Of a stretch of 64,000 nucleotides of DNA, positions 21,564 through 32,977 are shown one piece after another. Below the pieces are notes generated by a model, which saw only the letters and a list, made by a program, of their open reading frames with translations, was not told the origin of the DNA and made no database searches. How positions within the stretch are numbered: the first letter of the stretch is position 1; each line of letters starts with the position of its first letter. The position numbers and the translations under genes were made by a program. The DNA is from Flaveria trinervia (taxonomy: Eukaryota; Streptophyta; Magnoliopsida; Asterales; Asteraceae): contig CM046451.1 in assembly GCA_025506515.1 (NCBI GenBank), forward strand, positions 41,621,701 through 41,685,700, given 5' to 3'.

Positions 21564-22470
21564 TGTTAGATCTAGGACTTATAGGACTAGATCAATTTGT
21601 ATAGGCTTAGAACTTTAATCAAATCTTGTAATAAATGTTTGTAATTGTCATTTATTATGCATACATTAATTATATATGCTAACCCATATATGTGTGTTAT
21701 GGATAATTGCAGGTACAAACATTATTCTTGGTCAATTTATGAAATTGATCAAGTGTAAGAAACATCTACGGATGAACATTTTGTACTTCCGTAGATATGT
21801 TTCTTACAAGTAACATTACATCCAAAGATCTTCTGCGGATGAACAACCAAAACTGAAGAACAAGTTTGCTTCGGAAGTACAAGTTTTCTACGAAAGAACA
21901 AGATTCCTGCAGAAGAACAAAACGTCTACGGAAGAACAAGACTTCTACGGAAGAACAAATTCCAACGGAAGACACTACTCCTGCGGAGTCCAAACACTTG
22001 TATACTGCAAGTGTTACAAGTCAACAAGGCAGTTATGCGAATTCCAAGAAATCCGATGATTCCTTAACTAACACAAATCAAATCCCAAGAGATCCGGTGT
22101 TTCCTATAACAGAAACATCATTGTCTATATATATGGATCCTAGGTTTCGATTCAAAGACGATTGTTTTTGGATGATTGATTGAACAGCAACAGCAATAGC
22201 AATACGACAATCACCGTCTCTCAATCAAACCCTAGCAGTCGTCACATCATAACAAACTTTGATATCATTCATTCATTATTTTGTAATCATTAACATATTT
22301 TAATGAAATACATCTTATTCATTAATTGTATTTCTGTTAGTGTGTTCTTGAATATTTATTGATAATCAAAGTTTTTACAAACAATTAAACCAAATTAACG
22401 TTGATTTCGCAAACATTGACTTGCCATCAACCGACACTGATAATTCCTGATTGCGATCCTTGGATTCACA
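21564..22470 (+). repeat. COP-C 5' LTR
   Basis: 907 bp, TGTTAGATC to ATTCACA, matched by 47389-48320. U3 has a strong inverted repeat at 21755-21807 (18-bp arms, one with a 2-base bulge), then several CTACGGAAGAAC words (21890-21960). A TATA-like CTATATATATGG lies at 22125-22136. Confidence 0.93.
21755..21807 (+). repeat. Long hairpin in COP-C U3
   Basis: The left arm GTAAGAAACATCTACGGA pairs with a right arm TCCGTAGAT-AT-GTTTCTTAC, all 18 positions, with a 2-base bulge. The 3' LTR copy (47579-47631) keeps the stem with one arm change and a one-base shorter loop. Confidence 0.85.
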
Positions 22471-22471
22471 G

Positions 22472-22485
22472 GTGGTATCAGAGCC
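22472..22485 (+). other. COP-C primer binding site
   Basis: GTGGTATCAGAGCC, initiator tRNA-Met type, starts at the second base after the LTR end. Confidence 0.92.
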
Positions 22486-22709
22486 AAGTGCTCATTGATT
22501 TAGATCAAATGATCTATCAGTGTTAGTTGTGTTTAATTGCTTTGAATCCTATAGATTTGTCAGTTTTTGCTGTATTAGATCTACTGTTTTTTAAAGAATT
22601 TTGTATGAAACTTGTTTGTCGTTCAACTGCATTCAATTAGATTAACTTGTATCTATATTCAAATCAATTGAATAGCAGATCTAGTTGATCATTCTCATCA
22701 ATTTACATC

Positions 22710-24175
22710 ATGAGCAACTTTAGTGGGTCATCTTACTAACCACCGAAGTTGGAAACAAAAGCAGACTTAAAGTCATGGAAAATCAAGTTTAGGAATCATG
22801 TAAACTATACTGATTCTGACTTATGGGTCTCCATCACTGAAGGTCCTTATATTCCACCCACCCTTGGGCTGGATGATAACGACAAAAATCAACCAATCAG
22901 TACCAAAGATCTATCACCTGATGATGTCAAAAAGGTCAAAGTTGATATCAAAGCATACAGTTTGCTTAGTATGGCTTTACCTGAAGAGATATTAATCAGG
23001 TGTGAGAACTACAAAACAGCAAACTCCTTGTGGAAGATACTTCATACTCTCTGTGAAGGGGGTGATGAGATCAGAAGCATAAGGAGAGACACCCTCAGGT
23101 CACAATATGAAACATTTCATCATATTAAGGGTGAATCAATTCCTCAACAACTTCATAGATTCATGCAGTTGGTAACTAAGATGAATATTTTGAATTTGAA
23201 ATATACCAATGAGGAATTAAACAAGAAAATGCTCGATACTTTGCTAGAAAGTTGGAAGCAAACAGTATCCATGTTCAAGAACACAATAGATCTGAAGTTA
23301 ACTGGTCTAGATACTCTGGTTGCAAAAGTGGAAGCTCTTGAAATGGATGAAAAATCAAGAAACAAGAGTGTGAGAACTCATGTCTCACCCTATCACTTCA
23401 AAGAAACAAATAATGTTGGAAGTGTATTTATTTCAAACAATGAAAGTGATAACTCTTGTGCTTGGAAATGAGGAGGAAGTTAGCTTTTATGCTTAAAAAC
23501 CCTCAAAGAAATCATCTCAAGATAAAAATCAAAAAGATAAAGGAAGAAATGCTAAGAGAAAAGATACAACTGCAGCAACAGCTATGTCTTCACATTCAAA
23601 CAATCAGTCAGAACCAATCACTGTGATATTGGATTCTGAAGAACAAAAAGCAGCCTTTGCAGCTTTTAGTTCTAGTTTTCAAGCATATCTGGGAAGCTCT
23701 CTAACTTTAGCAAATATCTGCCAACAAGACTTAGAAGAACTACATCCTGATGTAGTGGAAGAAATGGACCTACAATGGCAGATGGCAATGATTGCTTATA
23801 GAGCAAAGCAATATCTCAGGAGAAACAAGAACTTGGTAGCAGGCAGTAAAACATCAAAGATTGGTGTTGACAAATCAAAGGTAAGATGCTTCAAGTGCAA
23901 TCTCTATGGACATGTCTCCAGAGAATGCAATCAACAGTCATATACAGAGATGAGACAACATCAGCAGCATCAGACTAAACCTCATCTACAATCAAACTCT
24001 CAAAGATCTCTGCATAAACAATCTCAACTGATCAATACATCCCCACCAGCCACCAATGAATCTGGACCAAGCAATTCAAAAGAGTCGGGGCTGATCATAC
24101 TTCAATATGATACGTGTGACTAGAGTATGTATGAGAAAGAAGTCTTGGAAGAGAATCAAGCATTGATGGCTCATA
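22710..24175 (+). pseudogene. gag: COP-C gag, N-terminal part with zinc knuckle
   Basis: The ATG at 22710 is followed by a TAA at codon 10 (22737-22739), then the same frame is open to TGA 23469-23471. The core has LKSWKIKFRNHV, AYSLLSMALP and RDTLRSQYETFHHIKGE, homologous to the COP-B gag at 2691. A frameshift precedes 23584-24123, which carries the acidic/Gln-rich region and an intact CCHC knuckle CFKCNLYGHVSREC (23887-23928). A TAG ends it at 24121. The same frame continues into a helical hinge that is cut by GYP-1 and resumes at 32179. Confidence 0.88.
24171..24175. repeat. Left target-site duplication of GYP-1 (TCATA)
   Basis: TCATA lies before TGTGACATCC and again at 32174-32178. Confidence 0.93.
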
Positions 24176-24309
24176 TGTGACATCCGTCACCTTAAGGTCC
24201 GTCGAACAACATAATAACCATAGAATTATTTTAATTATTCTTACCATGTGTTATGACGATTCCCGTCTCGTTACATCCCTGTGTTTCCGCTCTTAGCGGG
24301 GGTGTGACA
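24176..24309 (+). repeat. GYP-1 5' LTR, internally deleted
   Basis: Only 134 bp remain: the first 75 or so bases and the last 60 or so of the 2545-bp 3' LTR. The join (TATTCTT/ACCATG) has a 3-base CTT overlap between the two ends (about 29692 and 32105 in the 3' copy). The deletion removed the promoter. Confidence 0.92.
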
Positions 24310-24311
24310 GA

Positions 24312-24324
24312 TTGGTATAAGAGC
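24312..24324 (+). other. GYP-1 primer binding site, one mismatch
   Basis: TTGGTATAAGAGC differs from the usual TTGGTATCAGAGC by C to A. Confidence 0.85.
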
Positions 24325-24903
24325 AATTGGTTATAGAGAATTAGGCAATACACTTAACCTAGACTATAACCTAGGAACCTTCATGTAGATTGCATGCCAG
24401 GGTTGTGTGCATTTTATATCTCATACGTGTTCCTCATTACTTGTTCGTTTATCTATCTGTTTCGTGATCTTTTCACCCTGTGAGGGAGCCCTTGTGCTCA
24501 CTCTTTACGGGATGCTCTATTGGATCTTCCGTTTCCCTTTGCGCACCAAGTTGTTTTTATCAAATCCGGGTATTGAACCCGAAGAGAACCTCATAGATCA
24601 TGCTATTGCGCTTGACCTTAGACACTGGGATTTACCCCGAGGAGTTATGTCTGAGACCTCAAAAGAGGAGAAAATAGATAGCCTCCGCTAGACTAAACGT
24701 GATTATATGCATGGGTTGCAATTAATATGATGGACTAGTGTTTGGACATTACCTATACATGGCGTGAGAATTACACGATTTGTATGCGATGTGTGACAAC
24801 CATAAGTATGGCATTAACCCGGAAAGTTAGACCTTAATGTGACATGGATAATGTGCCTTGCAATGGTTAAAACTTATGCGTTTACCACTTTTATGATTGG
24901 AAC
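24325..24903. other. GYP-1 leader
   Basis: Untranslated leader before gag. The only open frame of note (24407-24691) has no family likeness. Confidence 0.7.
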
Positions 24904-26553
24904 ATGCCGCCTCGAAGAGTTACCCGCAGCAATAGTGGCGGAAGTGAAGCCCCGAGGGGTAGAGGCAGAGGCAGTGGTAGAGCACCAAGGACAAGTGATG
25001 GTCCTACCAATGACAATCAGGGAACAGGAAACTCTAACATGGCAGCCTTAATCGCTCAACAGCTAGCTGCATTGATCCCTACTATTGTGGCCCAAGTGAG
25101 CGATGCTCTTCAGAATCACCACCCCCATGGGGATGGTGGCAATGATAACGAGGACAATGGGAACCCGACTGGGAATGAAAGCAATCAGGAGACCGGGAAT
25201 GGTGGTACAGCCGGTAATGAAACTAGAATTGTTAATGAGACCAGGGTTGTGAATGCTAGACAGGGATGTTCATACAAGGAATTTTTGGCTTGTAAACCAA
25301 GAGAGTTTGATGGCAAAGGTGGAGCCATAGCCCTGACTAGGTGGCTTGAAAAGATGGAGGCCGTGATTGACATCAGCGAATGCCTCGACAGTCAAAGGAT
25401 CAAGTATGCCACGTGCTCACTACAGGGCGAGGCACTAACTTGGTGGAACACCCAGATTCAGGCTAGAGGAAGAGAATCGGCGATGAAAATGTCGTGGGAT
25501 GAGTTCAAATCCCTAATCACCAAGGAGTACTGTCCTCTTAACGGGTGATCTACACTTGGAATCATGCTATGGTGGGGGCGGGCACGCAGCTTACACCGAT
25601 CGTTTTCACGAGCTAGCAAGGTTGGTTCCGCATCTGGTCACCCCAGAATCAGAAAGGATAGAGAGGTATATTTGGGGACTTGCACCTTAAATTCGGGTAA
25701 TGGTAACCGCAGCTGCTCCTCCTACCATTCAGAGTGCAATTCTGAAGGCTGGCGCTCTAACTGATGAGATGGTGAGAATAGGGGTATTGGGCAGGGGAGC
25801 AGAGAAAAGGAAAGATGTTGGGGAAACGAGCCGGTCGAGTGCCAGGAAATTTGAGAAAAGGGCCAAGACAACCAGAAATTTTGTGGCCGTGACCCAGGGC
25901 AGGCGAGAGTATGTGGGTCCGCACCCCAAATGCGATAGGTGCAACTTTCATCATCCCCAGCTATGTCGTGCCGGGTGTGCGCGAACTGTAGACGCCCGGG
26001 GAATTTAGCAACAGACTATAGAACAGCGCCGAATATGGTGGCACCAGTCAACGTGGTTAACCCCGCCGGGAATGCCAGGGGCTGTTATGAGTGTGGAAGC
26101 CCTGATCACTACAGGAACATGTGCCCCAAATTGAATCAGGCACCGGGCCAACAAGGGAACAACCAGCATCAGACGATGGCTATAGCTAGAAATCAAGGCC
26201 CGACAAACCAAGGGAATGCGGCTCGGGGACGCGCTTTTGTCATTGGAGCCAACGATGCCCGTCAGGACCCGAATGTTGTCACGGGTACGCACTTACTCAA
26301 TATTCACTTTGCATCTGTACTGTTTGACACTGGAGTAAACAATAGCTTTATATCTTCTAAGTTTGTGCAATTGCTTGATTTGAGTCCTAGTAGGCTAGAA
26401 ACTAGCTACTCTGTAGAAATGGCCAATGGTAGGGTTGTTCAGGCCGACGAGATTATTAGAAAGTGCTCGATAATATTGGAGAACCACGCTTTTGATATAG
26501 ACTTGATACCCTTTGAGTTAGGAAGTTTCGATGTAATTATGGGAATGGATTAG
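24904..26553 (+). pseudogene. gag: GYP-1 gag and protease
   Basis: The ATG at 24904 opens with a basic N-terminus (MPPRRVTRS...RGRGRG), then an acidic Gly/Asn-rich tract. The capsid-like core follows: REFDGKGGAIALTRWLEKMEAV near 25300 and CSLQGEALTWWNTQ near 25415. A TGA stops it at 25546-25548. Shifted frames continue to the knuckles. The first, CANCRRPGNLATD, is degraded; the second, CYECGSPDHYRNMC, is intact at 26083-26124. The retroviral-like protease has VLFDTG at 26317-26334, with Asp-Thr-Gly at 26326-26334. Val replaces the usual Ala after it. The frame ends at TAG 26551-26553. Confidence 0.9.
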
Positions 26554-27387
26554 TGTCGAAACACGGAGCCGAGATTGTCTGTCGGGACAAAGTGGTACGG
26601 ATCCTTATGTCAGACGGGGGAGTTCTCAGAATTCAAGGAGAACTACCGGATAGAAACTTGAAGCTTATTTCCTGCATGAAAGCACGCCGGAGTTTACGAA
26701 AACAGTGCGACGCTTTTCTGGCTCATGTGGTGGAAAAGAAAGAAGATGAGCAGAAATTGATAGATATCCCTGTAGTGCGGGATTACCCAGATGTATTTCC
26801 TGACGACCTGTCTGGTTTGCCTCCTCCACGGCAGGTGGAATTTCGTATTGAGTTGGTTCCTGGAGCTACACCGGTAGCAAAGACACTGTATCGGCTGGCA
26901 CCATCTGAAATGCAAGAGTTATCTAGAAAATTATAGGAACTACTGGAGAAGGGTTTTATTTGGCCGAGTCACTCGCCTTGGGGAGCACCGGTGTTATTTG
27001 TCAAGAAGAAGGATGGGTCATTCCGTATGTGCATCGACTACTGTGAGTTGAGAATTAACTGTGAAGAATCGGTATCCTCTCCCAGGATCGACGACCTGTT
27101 TGATCAGTTACAAGGAGCTTCGTACTTTCCAAGATCGACCTTCAATCTGGATATCATCAACTAAGGGTTTTCGAGGAGGACATACCAAAAATAGCGTTTA
27201 GAACTCGTTATGGGCACTATGAGTTCTTGGTCATGCCGTTCGGATTGACTAACGCACCAGCTGTGTTTATGGACCTGATGAATCGGGTGTGCAAACCTTA
27301 CTTGGATAAGTTTGTGATCGTATTCATAGACAACATACTTATCTACTCCCAATCGAAAGAAATCATGAAGAACACCTTCGGTCAATA
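26553..27387 (+). pseudogene. pol: GYP-1 reverse transcriptase
   Basis: Blocks in order: VVRDYPDVFPDDLSGLPP (26775), VEFRIELVPGA, APVLFVKKKDGSFRMCIDY (26985-27045), PRIDDLFDQLQGASYF (27080), then a frameshift that breaks the SKIDLRSGYHQ block near 27125. TRYGHYEFLVMPFGLTNAP (27205-27260) follows. The catalytic motif reads FIDN at 27323-27334 instead of FIDD, a GAC/GAT to AAC change in the second Asp codon. A TAG lies at 26935 and further frame breaks at 27056 and 27120. Confidence 0.93.
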
Positions 27388-28190
27388 ATGGAACTGTTAA
27401 GGGAAGAGAAAATTTTTGCCAAGTTCTCAAAGTGTGAGTTCTGGCTGCGAGAGGTGAAGTTTTTGGGTCATGTGGTTAACAAGGACGGCATTCATGTAGA
27501 TCATGGCAAGATCGAAGCGGTGAAGAAATGGGATGCGCCCCAGACACCTTCAGAGATACGTCAATTCTTAGGATTGGCTGGATACTATCATCGTTTAATC
27601 GTGAACTTTTCAAAGATCGCTCAACCGTTGACATTGTTGACTCAGAAAGACAAGAAATTTGATTGGGGACATGCACAAGAACAAGCGTTCCAAACACTGA
27701 AAGATAAGCTGTGTAATGCACCGATATTGTCCCTCCCAGACAGAACTGATGATTTTGTGGTATACTGTGATGCTTCGCATCAAGGGTTGGGATGTGTACT
27801 AATGCAGAAAGATAAGGGATTGCTTATGCTTCGCGACAACTTCAGGTGCATGAAGAGAACTACACAACTCATGATCTTGAGTTGGGCGTCGTAGTATTTT
27901 CACTCAAGATATGGGGCATTATCTATGGAACCAAATGCATCATCTACACATATCATAAAAGCCTTCAACATATCCTGGATCAGAAGGAACTCAATATGCG
28001 ACAGCGATGCTGGGTAGAACTTCTTAGTGACTACGATTGTGAAATCCGGTATCATCCGGGGAAAGCTAACGTGGTGGCTGATGCTCTAAGCCGCAAAGAA
28101 CGCATGAAACCACTACGTGCTTGCTTTGGGATTGACCATTCAAATGAATTTGAAAGCTCAGATCCAAATTGCACAGAGTGAGGCGTTGAA
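27388..28190 (+). pseudogene. pol: GYP-1 RT thumb and RNase H
   Basis: The open frame 27388-27894 carries ECEFW-type KCEFWLREVKFLGHVV, SEIRQFLGLAGYYHRL and the RNase H start DDFVVYCDASHQGLGCVL (about 27748-27800, first catalytic Asp). After a frameshift at about 27845, HDLELGVVVFSLKIW (catalytic Glu region) and HKSLQHILDQKELNMRQRCW follow. The third catalytic block, normally TDHKSL, reads TYHKSL. The segment ends with NVVADALSRKE near 28065-28100 and an acidic linker. Confidence 0.9.
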
Positions 28191-29600
28191 AGAAGAAAAC
28201 CTCGCGGGAGAAGACTTTTGAGGGTTGGATAAACAACTGATGTGCAAGGACGATGGTGTACAGTACTTCGTGGACCGTACATGGGTACCCAAATGGGGAG
28301 ATGTACCTTGGTCAAGGATGAAGCACACAAGACGCGATATTCTATTCATCCTGGCGCAGAAAAGATGTACCACGATCTCAAAGATCTGTACCGGTGGCCA
28401 GGCATGAAGAAAGACATTGCCATGTACGTCAGCAGATGCTTGACATGCTCGCAAGTTAAAGCTGAACATCAGAAACCATCAGGACTATTACAGCAGCATG
28501 AGATTCCCGAGTGGAAATGGGAGAACATAGCCATGGATTTCATTACCAAACTCCCTTGAACGAGCAACGGGCATGACTCGATATGGGTCGTAGTGGATCG
28601 AATGACGAAATCAGCACATTTCTTGCCAATCCGAGAAGACTACAAAATGGACAAGTTGGCGAGATTGTACATAAAAGAGGTCGTGAGAAGACATGGAGTG
28701 CCGGTGTCAATCATATCCGGCCGTGACGGCCGATTCACTTCACGATTTTGGCAGACACTACAGAAAGCGATGGGCACTCGATTAGACATGAGTACCGCCT
28801 ATCACCCTCAGACAGATGGCCAAAGTGAACGAACTATACAAACGCTAGAAGATATGCTGAGAGTGTGTGTAATCGACTTTGTGGTAGTTGGGACACTCAT
28901 TTGCCATTGATTGAGTTCTCTTACAATACAGCTACCATACCAGCATTGGGTGTGCTCCGTTCGAAGCGTTGTACGGAAGGAAGTGTAGATCACCCATTTG
29001 TTGGCCGAGATTGGTGAAAGTCAGTTAACAGGCCCAGAGATCATTCAGGAAACAACCAACAAGATCTTCCAAATCAAATATAGACTAAAAGCCGCTAGAG
29101 ATCGCCAAAAGAGCTATGCCGACAATTGTCGGAAGCCTCTAGAATTCAACGTTGGGGATCAAGTGTTACTCAAAGTCTCTCCTTGGAAAGGAATTGTTCG
29201 GTTTTGAAAGAAAGGGAACTTAGCCCCAAGATACGTTGGACCATTCGAGATTACCGAAAGAATTGGTCCAGTGGCTTACCGATTAAGGTTACCACAAGAA
29301 CTCAACGGTGTGCATGATACTTTCCATGTGTCGAACCTCAAGAAGTGTTTGGCTGACGAATCACTTCACGTACCAATTGAGGATATCAAAATCGACAAAA
29401 AGCTTCAATTAATTGAGGAACCCATTGAGATTATGGATTGTAAGGTCAAACAGTTAAAGCACAGTAGAATACCAATTGTTCGCGTAAGGTGGAATTCAAA
29501 GCGAGGGCCAGAGTTTACATGGGAACGGGAAGATCAGATGAAACTTAAATATCCACATCTCTTCGTGGATGACACTCTCGGACCTAACTCCATGAATTTC
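28191..29600 (+). pseudogene. pol: GYP-1 integrase with C-terminal chromodomain
   Basis: The zinc domain contains HPGAEKMYHDLKDLYRWPGMK (28341-28405) and CLTCSQVKAEHQKP. In the catalytic core, the first Asp lies in IAMDFITKLP (28528-28557), then VVDRMTKSAHFLP. The second is in IISGRDGRF (normally SDRD; Ser-Asp is Ser-Gly here), and the Glu block HPQTDGQSERTIQTLEDML is at 28803-28860. Stops fall at 28557 and 28908. The GPF/chromodomain tail follows: VLLKVSPWKG, HDTFHVSNLKKCL (29312-29350), then the chromodomain IVRVRWNSKRGPEFTWERED (29477-29536). The frame runs on through the PPT into the LTR. Confidence 0.92.
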
Positions 29601-29614
29601 GGGACGAAATTCTC

Positions 29615-29628
29615 TCAAGGGGGATACT
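29615..29628 (+). other. GYP-1 polypurine tract
   Basis: CAAGGGGGATAC directly before the LTR start TGTGACATC. Confidence 0.88.
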
Positions 29629-30000
29629 GTGACATCTGTCACCTTAAGGTCCGTCGAACACATAATTAACCATAAAATTATTTTAATTATTCTTCCTCTT
29701 CTTCATGAACTCCTGTTTTAAGAAATCATGTTTGCTTTATTCCCCTTGTGCGTGTACTTTCTCCGTGAACGTGTGCTAAGCCTAAACATTTATAAATTTC
29801 ATCACCATTATCACCAAATATATCATTTTAATTATAACCATTATCATTAATAAAACCATTTTAAGCCATCAATTACCATTAAACACACTTTAACATTAAT
29901 ATAACCAATACGCTTAAAGTCATTTTCAACCGAAGCAAACTTGGGAACTCGGGGGCTAAGTGCATGGACAAAAATTGACATTTTGCAAACTTGGGATGGG

Positions 30001-30008
30001 TATAAAAA
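30001..30008 (+). promoter_or_regulatory. GYP-1 LTR TATA box
   Basis: TATAAAAA follows GGATGGG and precedes a C/T-rich leader. It lies 372 bp into the LTR, upstream of the repeat array. The 5' LTR lacks it because of its deletion. Confidence 0.65.
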
Positions 30009-30394
30009 CCCCATTCCCAGCCATTTTTCTCCATCTTCTCCATTTCTTCTTCACTTTCTTCTTCTTCACCCATCTTCTTCACTTGCACCCAAAATCGCTC
30101 CATTTGGTCTCGTTTTCTTCGTCTAGGCTTCATCTACAACCTAGTCTACTCCATCCTTGCAGGTAGACGACCTTGGTTGTCCATTTCTTGCTCATTTTAC
30201 TGCTGTCCATTTCTAGGGTTTCGGGTGTTCGGGTCAACTCGAACACAAGAGGTCGTGTGGGTGCGTGTGCTTCTTGTTTGTGTGAGTTTGTTTAGTGATT
30301 CTGGAAGTTCTTGATGTGTAAAACTCGTGCTTGGAGCAGCCGAAGGCTGCTCTGCACTTCAGCAGTCGTAAACCTGCAGTTCAGAAGACTGGGT

Positions 30395-30835
30395 CTGTCA
30401 TGCGACTGAGCCGTGCGACTGGATGAGTCGTGCGACTAAGTCATGCGACTATGTCATTCGGGCGACTGAGTTGTGCGACTGGGGATGTCATGTGACTGAG
30501 TCGTGCAATCGAATGTTGTGTGCGATTGAGTCAATGCGGATGAATGTAGTGTGCGATTGAGTCCTACGATCGAATGAAGCATGCGACTATGCGTGTATCG
30601 CACGACTGAAGGCCAATCGTACGAATGAAGGTTTAGTCGTACGAATGAAGCTGATTCGTACGAATGAAGGTTGATTCGTGCATATGGAGGTTAAGTAGTG
30701 TGATTGGGTGTTGTGTGGTACGACTGAATGCCAGTCGTACGAATGAAGGTTCAATCGTGCCAATGAAGCTGATTTGTACGATTGAAGGTTGATTCGTACG
30801 AATGGAGTGTTGAGTCGAGCATTTGGTCCTGTTGT
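30395..30835. repeat. Degenerate GCGACTG / CGTACGAATGAAG array in GYP-1 LTR
   Basis: The first half consists of direct repeats of GTGCGACTGAGTCRTGCGACT type. The second half (about 30598-30800) has units of about 20 bp, TCGTACGAATGAAGGTT, with internal TCGTACGA palindromes. Related words occur in NA-1 (33289-33450, 34366-34515). Confidence 0.88.
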
Positions 30836-32173
30836 GTGACTGATGATGTTTGAGTGTGAATTTCCTTCCTGAATGTCCTGTGATGATAAGGTAACATCAG
30901 TAAAAGTGTCATTGCTTGACCACAAAGATTAAAGTCAACGCTATCAACATGCATATACTATTTCAATTGAAATCAACCTAACATTTTACGATTATCGACA
31001 ACCCATTTGGAACAGCAAATATTTAACAAGTCTATCTTTTATAACAATGGGATCTTTATACGAATGTCATAAGCAATGACGACTACTCTTAGTACTTGGA
31101 TCTACATAAGATCTGATACTTGTGTCCGCTTGTGTGTGTGCTACCCACGACCGAACCGATACAACCCGAACCGACCAAACATTATTATACGCTTTACACA
31201 TATCATTTATGCTAAACAATAACTATCAATAGGTGTTTGACTGTCATTGCATTCAACCGTTGGGAACTTGATCGTTCATACTACCACTTAACTTGTGAGT
31301 TTCATGGTCCCTTTTTATGCTTATACTACTTTACAAACATTTACAAACATGGGGGAAAAGTATGCTCGCCCGTTTCTATGCTGTACAACATACATACAAT
31401 TTACATACTTGGAATCAACGTGCTACTGTTTTGTGGGTACTTATCTGCTACATGCTTGAGTCTGCTTGTGGTTCTTTCTTACAACCATTTAATTCCAGTG
31501 TGGGACCGACGAATAGGTATTGGTAGTACTACTTGGGTTGACACCCCCACCCTCGTGTTGGTATACTAGTTAGTACCAACAGATGCCAAGAACGGGTCTT
31601 GGGTGAATATATTCCGACAAGATTCTTTGTGTACGTCGTTAGGTTTGGTTGTAAAGCTCTTGTCATGTGATTTTGCTTACTTATAACTATATGCACGGTA
31701 TTCTGCAACAACTTTATACAGCATCAATACTTATTTACATTTAAACCTGTGAGCTCACCAACAATTTTGTTGACCATTTTGAGCATATCTTTTCAGGTGA
31801 TCATGCTAGCTGAAAATCTAGGTGTGCTGCCTTAGTGGAGACCCTAGGATGCATTTTGTGGCTAAACTTGGTCTTTTGAAAACAATTGATGTATCTGTTT
31901 TAAAAAACAATATACTTTGTAACTTGTTCCCGGGTTATGGGAATTGCATACAATTTTATTATCTATGTTTATGTGAATCTTATGTCATGTTTATGCTTAT
32001 GGCTATGTTGTCGTGAATACTGACTAAAAATGACACAAGTCCCCTTGTTGTTGGGTGTCGTCATAACACGCTTGTCATCATTATTATTTTTGCATCTCTA
32101 TCGCTTACCATGTGTTATGACGATTCCCGTCTCGTTACATCCTCGTGTTTCCGCTCTTAGCGGGGGTGTGACA

Positions 32174-32178
32174 TCATA
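32174..32178. repeat. Right target-site duplication of GYP-1 (TCATA)
   Basis: Matches 24171-24175. The COP-C gag hinge frame is open across the join. Confidence 0.93.
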
Positions 32179-32977
32179 TGGAACACAAAGTTCATCTAAT
32201 ACCCAGAGAGGTAAAAGAAAGGTTGTGTTTATCAACATGTGTTGAGGAAGTTGAACATTACAGAGTCCATGCTCAATAGTTGGCTGACAAAGTGAAAGAA
32301 CTATGATTTTGAATGAATCAAATGTTAGAGAACATAATTGTATCAAATCAAAATTAACTCTTTGCAAAAGGATTTAGAAAAATTTGTTTCTGAAAACTAT
32401 AGCCTAAAAGCCCAAGTTGAGCATCTAACCACTCCTTAACAAAATCCATGGCTGATCATGCTTCAACTGAAGTGAAACTTCAGAAGTTTCAATTATCATC
32501 TCAACAATATGAGAAATTACTAAATTCTCATATTGAATCAAAGAAAAGGTTTGGGTTGGGTTATAATGCTGTTGCACCACCTGTGAATGATAATTACACA
32601 TCTTTACCTACAACAATGACCAACACCCTGTCAAATCATTTTATGCCTAGCACCAAGTTTGAAACTGAATCAACTCAAATCAACATTAACAATGAAGTTG
32701 AGGTGAGTGAAACTGAATCCTCTGAATCAAAATCTTTATATCAAAATGATTCAGAATTTGATTATGATAATTATGATGACTTGGATAATTCTGATGAACC
32801 TGATGTTGATCAAATGACCATTGGTAAGAATGTTCACATTAAAACTTGTATTACAAGAGTGCTTGAAGAATCAAAGCTGCAATATCCTCCAAAGCAGAGA
32901 AACATGCTGAAGACTATCTGCAAGAGGATTGCTGAACTCAATGAAGGACTTCAAGAACTGAATCTTCAAAAAGAAGT
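32179..32977 (+). pseudogene. gag: COP-C gag hinge (coiled coil)
   Basis: Continuation of COP-C gag after GYP-1. Frame-shuffled helical segments at 32240-32440 (VEEVEHYRVHAQ, INSLQKDLEKFVSENYSLKAQVEHL) are coiled-coil-like. An open frame from 32448 is acidic and Ser-rich (DSEFDYDNYDDLDNSDEPD) and ends in KRIAELNEGLQELNLQKEV, where NA-1 cuts in. Matches the position and character of the COP-B hinge at 3897-5445. No second zinc knuckle is seen. Confidence 0.75.

Larger units (their letters stand above)
24176..32173 (+). mobile_element. GYP-1: Tekay-like chromodomain gypsy element
   Basis: 8.0 kb, inserted in COP-C gag with TSD TCATA. The order LTR, PBS, gag, PR, RT, RNase H, IN, chromodomain, PPT, LTR defines a gypsy chromovirus. 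The wording (SHSPWGAPVLFVKKKDGS, KAEHQKPSGLLQ) is Tekay/Del-like. The 5' LTR has lost about 2.4 kb. All domains contain stops or frameshifts, and the RT active site is mutated. Confidence 0.93.
29629..32173 (+). repeat. GYP-1 3' LTR
   Basis: 2545 bp, TGTGACATC to GGTGTGACA. It contains a TATA box (TATAAAAA, 30001-30008), a repeat array at 30395-30835 and a terminal mini-hairpin CCGCTCTTAGCGG (32152-32164). Short open frames (31237-31569, 32030-32245) are not family-like. Confidence 0.93.

Noticed and set aside
24839..25051. 70-codon frame overlapping GYP-1 gag
   Set aside because: A shifted reading of the gag N-terminus; the frame from 24904 has the gag features.
29879..30166. Overlapping frames on both strands near the GYP-1 LTR TATA box
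   Set aside because: Low-complexity CTTCTTC leader sequence gives open frames on both strands; no protein features.
31237..31569. 110-codon frame in the GYP-1 LTR
   Set aside because: Lies wholly within LTR sequence, has no family likeness and no counterpart in related LTRs.
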